Below are positions 6,937-12,566 of a stretch of 12,566 nucleotides of DNA, in pieces. The notes under the pieces are model-generated. The model was not told the origin of the DNA and did no database searches. It was given only the letters and a program-made list of their open reading frames with translations. The DNA is from Amoeboradix gromovi (lineage: Eukaryota; Sanchytriomycota; Sanchytriomycetes; Sanchytriales; Sanchytriaceae), in contig JADGIF010000260.1 of NCBI GenBank assembly GCA_018985225.1, positions 1-12,566 on the forward strand. The letters are read 5' to 3'. A program made the translations under genes and the position numbers. Position 1 is the stretch's first letter. Each line of letters begins with the position of its first letter.

Positions 6937-7414
6937 TTAATGTTTAGATCGTTTGTTGCTATTCTCAGCGTACCCGCCTCTATTGGCATCAAACTCAGCC
7001 CTTTTTTCATCTCTAACCTAAATTAAAAGAATATACCTGTCCCCCAGATTTTCCTCTTCCAAATTGCCGTCCGTCAGCGAATCCGTAATCCAAATCAACC
7101 CTGATCAACTGATCGTCTAATTTAAGTCGATTTAAGTACCTAACTGCTCTCTCCGCAGCTGCTCTACTTGAAAACTCCACAAAGCAAAACCCGCAAGGCG
7201 TTTTTTTGACCCGGTCTAGGCCCATAATGATAACTTTAATTCCTCCAGCTTGTCCGAAGAATGTATACAGTTGTTCTTCGGACGTGTAAAAAGAAACATT
7301 CCCAACATAACATGTTGTAGTCCTCATTATAAGTTCTTTATATTCTTCAGGTGATCCTTTAAATTGCCTATCGATATAAGAACTAGGTCCTGCAGAGTCT
7401 TGAAATAAATTCAT
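6937..7414 (-). CDS. NCBP2: Nuclear cap-binding protein subunit 2 (CBP20), two exons, 152 aa
   Basis: This is the small subunit of the nuclear cap-binding complex, which binds the m7G cap of pre-mRNA with CBP80. An RRM spans about residues 34-110, with RNP2 CYVGNVSF (35-42) and RNP1 CGFCFVEF (74-81). The cap-binding C-terminal stretch GRQFGRGKSGGQV follows, with R105, D107, D109, R116, R120 and Q126 in register. Exon 1 is 7037-7414 and exon 2 is 6937-7017. They are joined by removing a 19-nt phase-0 intron, which restores GGQ-VRDEKRAEFDANRGGY, matching the family tail (human GGQVRDEYRQDYDAGRGGY). Without splicing the frame ends at once. The start ATG at 7414 fits the family length (human 156 aa). 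A longer open frame reaches 7702 but runs antisense through the ACP gene and is not used. Confidence 0.93.
7018..7036 (-). other. 19-nt GT-AG intron in CBP20
   Basis: The intron reads GTATATTCTTTTAATTTAG on the minus strand. Removing it exactly restores the conserved CBP20 tail. It has a 5' GTATAT and a TTTAG acceptor, with TTTTAAT as a possible branch site. A second AG five bases later would give an immediate stop, so this acceptor is favoured. Confidence 0.85.
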
Positions 7415-7418
7415 TTTA

Positions 7419-7727
7419 ATGGGGATCTTGTTACAGGGATCATTTAGAATGATTAGTTTTGGCAAACGATTTCTAGCATTGCCTAAAGACAATGTAAGTA
7501 CAAGAATTTTAAACCTGCTTAAAGGGTTTGATAAAGTCGACCCTCTGAAAGTTACTGTTGATGCCCATTTAACGAAGGATCTGAAGTTAGATAGCTTAGA
7601 TGTGACCGAAGTACTGATGCACGTTGAGGAGGAATTCAGAGTGCAGATACCTGACAAGGTTTCTGATGAGGTTACTAGTGTTAAACAGATTATAGAATAC
7701 ATCAGTACAAGACCTGATGCTATTTGA
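7419..7727 (+). CDS. ACP1: Mitochondrial acyl carrier protein, 102 aa
   Basis: This carries acyl chains on 4'-phosphopantetheine for mitochondrial type II fatty acid and lipoate synthesis. The family also serves complex I and the LYR-protein/Fe-S machinery. The DSLD motif gives the attachment serine, Ser59, in LKLDSLDVTEVLMHVEEEF. Helix I (RILNLLKGFDKVDP) and the closing helix (VKQIIEYISTR) complete a full-length ACP fold from about residue 25. Residues 1-22 are basic and hydrophobic with few acids and read as a short mitochondrial presequence. Met11 at 7449 (MISFGKRFLALP) is an alternative start that also gives a plausible presequence. The first ATG lies only 4 nt from the divergent CBP20 start codon. 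A GTAAGT inside the gene (7495) is read through in frame and is not a splice site on this evidence. Confidence 0.92.
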   Translation: MGILLQGSFRMISFGKRFLALPKDNVSTRILNLLKGFDKVDPLKVTVDAHLTKDLKLDSLDVTEVLMHVEEEFRVQIPDKVSDEVTSVKQIIEYISTRPDAI

Positions 7728-7731
7728 ACAT

Positions 7732-7737
7732 AATAAA
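7732..7737 (+). terminator. AATAAA poly(A) signal just after the ACP stop
   Basis: AATAAA begins five bases after the TGA at 7725-7727. Function is inferred from position. Confidence 0.4.
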
Positions 7738-8096
7738 TGCCTCTTTGATATTTACAGTCTTTTGTACGGCATTCACAATTTTAACTTATAAAGGATCTAT
7801 CCTAAAGATTGCGAGGTTAACCTTGGATATAATTTTTTGTTATTCCAAGTTTAAAAGTAGTTTTGGAAAGCTTTAAGAAACAGTTAGCCTACCAATGTAA
7901 TACTACAGTTACAATCTGCTTACGTTATGAAAAAAATCAAAAAAACCAATTCAACAAACGCTCTCTTAGCTATGGACAAAGGGCTGTGGGTATTCTAAGA
8001 GGCGATCTTTACGGGTAAACTACTGATTCTTTTAAACCAAGGTATTTGAATAAAGTCCTCACATATACAAGATAACTGAGTTCAGATGACGCCATC
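7738..8096. other. Intergenic stretch between ACP and 5S rRNA, nothing recognised
   Basis: This is AT-rich with A-tracts near 7930-7945. I found no ORF with family features, no tRNA box pair and no U6-like ACAGAGA box. The 3' UTR of ACP ends somewhere in its left part. Confidence 0.4.
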
Positions 8097-8102
8097 AAAA
8101 AA
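8097..8102 (-). terminator. RNA polymerase III T6 terminator of the 5S gene
   Basis: Six T residues on the minus strand follow directly after the last paired base of the 5S sequence. Runs of four or more T are the standard Pol III stop. Confidence 0.85.
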
Positions 8103-8218
8103 GCTACAGCACATGGGATTCCCACCCCGTCTCCGATGGCAGTACTAACCATGCCAGCACCTGCTTGACTTCTGAAATTTGACAGGATCAGGTATTTCCA
8201 GGTGTGTATGGCCGTAGC
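8103..8218 (-). rRNA. RDN5: 5S ribosomal RNA
   Basis: The minus strand gives a 116-nt eukaryotic 5S sequence. It begins GCTACGGCCATACACACC and contains GAAGTCAAGCAGG (box A region) and TGGTTAGTACTGCCATCGG-GAGAC (box C region), then GGGAATCCCATGTGCTGTAGC. The first eight bases pair with the last eight (GCTACGGC with GCTGTAGC, one G-U) to make helix I. The length is a few bases below the usual 119-121, so the exact ends may differ by 1-3 nt. It is transcribed by Pol III with TFIIIA from internal promoters. It stands alone here rather than in a tandem array or rDNA unit, and lies about 0.55 kb upstream of the gene for a Pol III core subunit. Confidence 0.95.
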
Positions 8219-8513
8219 TAACAAGTACGCCTGAGATTAATTATTAACAGTTCCTGGTTAACAAGTAAGAATTTATTAACCACATTCCGTCAATTGCAGC
8301 TCAAATATGTCGTCAGGATAATGAGTTTGCCATTGACTGCATTTTCATGGCTACAATAGATGATTTAAGTAACATAACATAACTGGGTTCTGCATTTAAA
8401 ACACAATTGTTTATCAACAGCGCCATTTTCCGAATTATTTTGTATCAATTTTTCCTGTAAATGACTATTTGATTTTTACCAAAAGGGTACGCGCAGATAA
8501 AAACTTCTATCTC
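8219..8513. other. Intergenic stretch, nothing recognised
   Basis: This lies between the 5S gene and the possible mini-gene at 8514-8730. It is AT-rich, and no coding frame, RNA gene or repeat from the rest of the window was seen. Confidence 0.4.
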
Positions 8514-8730
8514 TTAAATATCTTCAGTTGGATCTAAACATACCTTGCCTGCTGCAACGACTGCATCATTTTCAACATCACTTTTGCTATAACAGTCGTG
8601 GCATAAGGTTTCCGAGTTACGTTTAAGTTGCTACAAGGTAGTTCTCAAGTTTAAGTAATCGAGCGCTTGACCTTGATTCTTTATCAATTTCGCTCCGTTT
8701 TTTATTGCTGCAGAGCTTAACACAAGACAT
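8514..8730 (-). CDS. Possible small Cys-rich gene in two frames (frameshift or unseen intron)
   Basis: An ATG at 8730 opens 35 codons (MSCVKLCSNKKRSEIDKE...LLKLENYLVAT) and stops at TAA (8623-8625). The +1 frame continues from there for about 36 codons (KRNSETLCHDCYSKSD...AAGKVCLDPTEDI) to TAA at 8514-8516. Slipping one base at ACT-T-AAA would give a single 71-aa polar protein with CxxxxC and CHDC motifs. Both parts have protein-like composition, but I recognise no family and see no good short GT-AG intron. It could be a +1 frameshift gene, a recent pseudogene, a sequencing indel or chance. It would be transcribed divergently from RPC2, with 39 nt between the two start codons. Confidence 0.3.
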
Positions 8731-8769
8731 ACTTTGACTCGAGTCCCTTAACTAGAAGGGAGAAACACA

Positions 8770-11700
8770 ATGGATTTGGAAAATTTAATCCCATACTTTT
8801 TAGAGTCAAAGGGATTGGTAAAGCAACACATAGATTCTTTTAATTATTTTGTGGAGGTAGAGATGAAGAACTTGATTACCGCAAACGAAAAAATACTAAG
8901 TGACATTGAACAACACTTTTACGTAAAATTTACAAATATATATGTGGGCATGCCAGAAAGTCAAGAACAATACTCGAACCATGCTCTTACTCCCCATGAA
9001 TGTAGATTAAGAGATTTAACCTACAGTTCCTCAATATTTGTCGACATTGAATACACAAGAGGTCAACAAATAGTTAAGCGAAAGGGGATTGCCATTGGCA
9101 GACTTCCGATAATGCTAAAATCTAATAAATGTGTTTTGCTGGGTAAAAGCGAAAAGGAATTGGCTAAAATGATGGAATGCCCCCTCGATCCGTCTGGTTA
9201 TTTTGTAGTTAAGGGTGTGGAAAAGGTTATTCTAATACAAGAGCAACTGAGCAAGAACAGAATTATCATTGAAAAGGATAAATACGGAATAGTGGCGAAT
9301 GTCACTTCGTCTTCCCTAGAGAGGAAAACAAAGACTTATGTATTTAGTAAGAATGATAAGATCTACATGAAGCAGAATTGCTTTCTAGAAGATATACCTA
9401 TACTTGTTATATTCAAGGCAATGGGATTGGTTAGCGATAATGAGGTTTGTGGGCTCGTTGCAGGTACTGATCATAAGTTGTTGGAAATGTTCTCTCCAAG
9501 CGTTGAGGAGGTCGCTAAGCTAAAAATATACAACCAGAGGCAAGCCCTTTTATACGTGGGTTTGAGAATACGATCAATAAGAAGTGCAACAGATCGCACA
9601 CCAGAATCTAAGATTGATGAGGCAATGGACATCTTAGCATCTGTTGTATTGAGTCATGTTGAAGTTGAAAAAACCAACTATAGATTAAAAGCTGTATATA
9701 CTGCAATTATGTGTAGAAGAGTCATATTAGCATCAGATGAAACTCAATCCATAGATGACAGAGACTTTATTGGTAACAAAAGATTAGAGTTAGCAGGCTC
9801 ACTGATGTCTCTATTGTTTGAAGATTTGTTTAAAAAGTTTGTAAGTGAACTTAAGCAAGACATTGACCGCAACTTGAAAAAGAAATCAAAATCCACTTTT
9901 GATGCTTTTACTTGCTTAAGAATGCATTCCGATACAATTACTACGGGGTTCGTTCGTGCGTTAAGTACAGGTAACTGGTCATTAAAGCGGTTCAGAATGG
10001 AGAGGTCTGGGGTAACTCAGGTACTCACAAGATTATCTTATATATCTGCGCTAGGAATGATGACTCGCATAAACTCGCAGTTTGAAAAAACAAGAAAGGT
10101 ATCCGGGCCAAGGGCACTGCAGCCTAGCCAAATTGGAGTATTTTGTCCGGCAGACACTCCGGAAGGTGAAAGTTGTGGCTTAGTTAAGAATTTAGCTTTG
10201 CTTACTCATGTGACAAATGACCAACTAGTCGAGCCTATAAAAATGTTAGCTTTTTCTCTTGGTCTCGAAGATATAAATACAATATCCGGGGAGTCAATAT
10301 ATGCCGAAAACACTTGGATAGTCTTTTTAAACGGTACAATCTTAGGTATCACAAAATCAAATGAACTTTTTCTTTCGAAATTTAGAAAAATTAGAAGAAG
10401 CGGGAAGATATCTGAGTTTGTGTCAATCAACAAACAAGAGAAACATCAATCAATTCAGATATCATGTGATGGCGGTAGAGTATGCAGACCGTTGCTGATT
10501 GTGGAAAACGGTGTACCAAATATTACGGAAAAGCATTTAAATGATCTAAAGAACGGCATAATATGCTTTTCTGACTTGTTAAAGATGGGAGTTATTGAAT
10601 ATTTGGATGTTAATGAGGAGAATGACTGCTATATTTCGTTTTATAAGAAAGATTTGACAAGTGAGCACACTCATCTAGAAATAGAACCATTTACTTTGTT
10701 AGGAGCTGTAGCCGGTTTGATTCCGTACCCTCACCATAATCAATCACCAAGAAACACATATCAGTGCGCCATGGGTAAACAAGCCCAGGGTTTCATTAGT
10801 TACAACATGTTGCACAGAATTGACACTCTACTGTATATGTTGGTATATTCTCAAAAGCCCATGGTCAAGTCTAAAACTATAGATTATATAAATTATGACC
10901 AACTGCCTGCTGGACATAATGCTGTAGTAGCAGTGATGTCATATTCCGGATATGATATTGAAGACGCACTAATTTTGAACAAATCATCCCTAGATCGTGG
11001 CTTTGGTAGAGTCGTGGTTTATAAAAAGAATGTTGCTATTTTAAAGACTTACCCTAATGGAACTAACGATAGATTGGTGCCTGCACCTTCTGAGACTACT
11101 TCCAAAACTGAAAAGTATTTTAATATAGAGGAGGACGGGCTGACTGCTGTTGGTGAAATTGTCAGACCTGGAAATGTGCTAATAAACTTGCAAAATCCTG
11201 TAGTAATTGATTCTAATTCCAATTCTGCGGAAGTAAAATTTGAATACCATAATAGACCTATATCATTGAAATCGAGTGTCCCAGTTGTTGTTGATAAGGT
11301 ATTGCTGACCGCTACTGATGGAGGACATACATTGATAAAGATAGCAACTAGACAAACGAGAATACCAGAAATAGGTAAATTTCACTAATCTAGGCGACAA
11401 GTTTTCAAGCCGCCACGGTCAAAAAGGTGTTACTGGCTTAATTGTACAACAAGAGGATATGCCGTTCAATGACCAGGGTATATGTCCTGATATAATAATG
11501 AATCCTCATGGCTTTCCTAGTAGAATGACTGTCGGTAAAATGATCGAGCTATTGGCGGGAAAAGCCGGATTGTTTGTGGGAAAGCAGCAATATGGGACTG
11601 CCTTTGGAGGATCAACAGTGCAAGACATGTCTGAAATTTTAGTTGAGAATGGCTACAACTATTGTGGAAAAGACTATTTAACCAGTGGTATAAGCGGTGA

Positions 11701-12112
11701 ACCGCTGGAAGCTTATATATTTATGGGACCTATTTATTATCAAAAGTTAAAGCACATGGTGATGGACAAAATACATTCCAGAGGAAGAGGGCCAAGAACG
11801 GCATTAACACGTCAACCTACTGAAGGAAGAAGCAGAGACGGTGGATTGAGATTAGGGGAAATGGAAAGAGATTGCTTAATTGCATATGGTGCAAGTATGT
11901 TGATACTTGAAAGATTAATGATAAGCAGTGATGCATTTGAAGTGCATATATGTGGAGAATGTGGCTTGATAGCAAGTGAAAACTGGTGTAAGTTCTGCTC
12001 ATCCACGTTAAACTTGCATCCCATGACAATGCCTTACGCTGCAAAGCTATTGTTTCAAGAACTGCAAGCTATGAATATAGTGCCACGTCTTAGACTACAA
12101 GTTAACAAATAA
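8770..12112 (+). CDS. POLR3B: DNA-directed RNA polymerase III subunit RPC2 (second-largest subunit), two exons, 1107 aa
   Basis: This is the beta-like catalytic subunit of RNA polymerase III, which makes tRNA, 5S and other small RNAs in the nucleus. It aligns along its whole length with human POLR3B (1133 aa), starting at [13 protein letters not shown] (residues 15-27). Hallmarks in order are CRLRDLTYS, the [17 protein letters not shown] segment, [36 protein letters not shown] (about 461), [32 protein letters not shown] (D729, E731, D732), [13 protein letters not shown] just after the intron, [15 protein letters not shown] and [21 protein letters not shown]. It ends with a zinc site at C1055, C1058, C1067 and C1070. 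Exon 1 is 8770-11374 and exon 2 is 11394-12112, joined across a 19-nt phase-1 intron. The ATG at 8770 has an in-frame stop upstream, and the N-terminus is about 30 residues shorter than the human protein. Confidence 0.97.
11375..11393 (+). other. 19-nt GT-AG intron in RPC2
   Basis: The intron reads GTAAATTTCACTAATCTAG. Removing it joins PEI to [12 protein letters not shown] without loss or gain of a residue in the most conserved block of the subunit, whereas reading through hits a TAA inside it. The CACTAAT is a good branch-point match only about 6 nt before the acceptor. Confidence 0.93.
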
Positions 12113-12113
12113 A
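12108..12113 (+). terminator. AATAAA poly(A) signal overlapping the RPC2 stop codon
   Basis: The gene ends AAC AAA TAA A, so the stop lies within AATAAA. The assignment is positional. Confidence 0.4.
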
Positions 12114-12241
12114 ATCGTTTATTGTCTGAATGAAGAGTCCTCGCTAAAAGTCCTGACTTCCGAGAAAATTGAGAATTTCCATAGAGAAACTAGCTGTGCT
12201 AGTAAATCCGCTGCAGTGAGTGCTCACGCTTTCGCTATAAC

Positions 12242-12297
12242 CTGAGGTGGGATCGAATAAGGATGCATATACTTGTATATATTCCTTGCTGCCATAC
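12242..12297 (-). pseudogene. ORF relic B, similar to relic A
   Basis: On the minus strand this reads RMAARNIYKYMHPYSIPPQ, matching LPARN-MHPYPIPHQ of relic A. Further along, after a TGA, an AKA-x2-LTAADLLAQLVSL stretch matches a shifted frame of A. About 12 nt upstream on this strand it runs into repeat copy 2, which begins at 12342 on the other strand, so B is probably truncated there. It has no zinc pairs left. The protein family is not recognised. Confidence 0.4.
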
Positions 12298-12341
12298 GAT
12301 CTCCACTCTGCACATGTGGAACACCCAATCACAATAATAAT

Positions 12342-12512
12342 TGGGACACCAAATGTAAAAACTAGACTAACTCGTTTTTAAAGGAAGTGCACCATACGGA
12401 GGAAATCATTAATAAAAGATCTTCTTCTGTTATACCAATTTTCTTTCATTGATTGTATTCCCCTCTTCAAAATAAAACTAGAAGACCCTGCAGCTCTTTC
12501 AAATATATGAGG
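12342..12512 (+). repeat. Dispersed repeat copy 2 (solo-LTR-like), inverted relative to copy 1
   Basis: This starts TGGGACACCAAATGTAAAAA and is collinear with the reverse complement of 1-171 up to ATATATGAGGT. Sequence continues to the window end without a checkable boundary. The base before the TG and the flanks differ between all three copies (ATAATAAT here), as expected for independent insertions. No polypurine tract or primer-binding site is visible next to it, so it is not obviously part of a full element. Confidence 0.75.
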
Positions 12513-12566
12513 TCTTTGAGCATCTAAGAAAAAGGTGCATTTTCTTAGACGGTACTCTTTTCTAGA

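Noticed and set aside
7495-7500. GTAAGT inside ACP as a splice donor
   Set aside because: The frame runs through it with the correct ACP helix I sequence, so no intron is needed.
7415-7702. N-terminal extension of CBP20 to an ATG at 7702
   Set aside because: It is antisense to the conserved ACP coding region and beyond the normal CBP20 N-terminus; the ATG at 7414 gives the family length.
8009-8224. 71-codon minus-strand open frame
   Set aside because: It starts with TTG and most of it is the 5S rRNA sequence itself; no protein is expected.
11812-12044. Two minus-strand frames opposite RPC2 exon 2
   Set aside because: They are antisense to highly conserved RPC2 sequence and have no motif of their own.
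12230-12300. tRNA gene suggested by GGGATCGAATA, similar to a B box
   Set aside because: There is no matching A box, acceptor stem or T-run, and the B-box consensus is incomplete.
12144-12332. 62-codon minus-strand frame as a real gene
   Set aside because: It begins with GTG, and the frame conserved with relic A is a different one, so this frame is not the coding one.
1-12566. Full-length retrotransposon bounded by copies 1 and 2
   Set aside because: The copies are inverted, not direct, and the interior consists of ordinary nuclear genes; no reverse transcriptase or integrase is present.
1-12566. CRISPR arrays, bacterial operons or phage genes
   Set aside because: No regularly spaced short repeats are present, and introns, 5S rRNA, CBP20 and RPC2 show a eukaryotic nuclear genome.

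Overview
The window looks like nuclear DNA from an AT-rich, compact eukaryotic genome. It holds a 5S rRNA gene, RNA polymerase III and cap-binding subunits, two nuclear-encoded mitochondrial proteins, and GT-AG introns. The cap-binding protein and the 7TM-RGS receptor fit a fungus or a fungus-like opisthokont parasite best, but I cannot name the organism. Two introns are only 19 nt long, gaps between genes are 4-72 bp in the dense part, and AATAAA signals overlap stop codons. All of this points to strong compaction.

Layout. 1-171: dispersed repeat, minus orientation. 342-1574 (-): nucleoplasmin-like FKBP prolyl isomerase. 1575-2939: gene-poor stretch with decayed coding traces (a zinc-ribbon relic) and a second, partial repeat copy at 2512-2568. 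2940-7414 (-): dense block of five genes, namely mL46, an unrecognised 348-aa protein, a 7TM-RGS receptor, class I DAHP synthase, and CBP20 with a 19-nt intron. 7419-7727 (+): mitochondrial acyl carrier protein, with its start codon 4 nt from that of CBP20. 8103-8218 (-): 5S rRNA with a T6 terminator. 8514-8730 (-): a possible small Cys-rich gene in two frames. 8770-12112 (+): RNA polymerase III second-largest subunit, interrupted by a 19-nt intron. 12242-12297: a second relic similar to the first. 12342-12512: a repeat copy in plus orientation, so the window is flanked by an inverted pair.

Most genes are ordinary housekeeping: mRNA cap binding, mitochondrial translation and acyl carrier function, aromatic amino acid synthesis, Pol III transcription and one of its templates. 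One gene is for G-protein signalling. There is no operon logic; neighbours are simply packed tightly. The most notable features are the 19-nt introns, the near-touching divergent start codons, the inverted repeat family with nearby shared relics, and the unexplained two-frame mini-gene upstream of the Pol III subunit.
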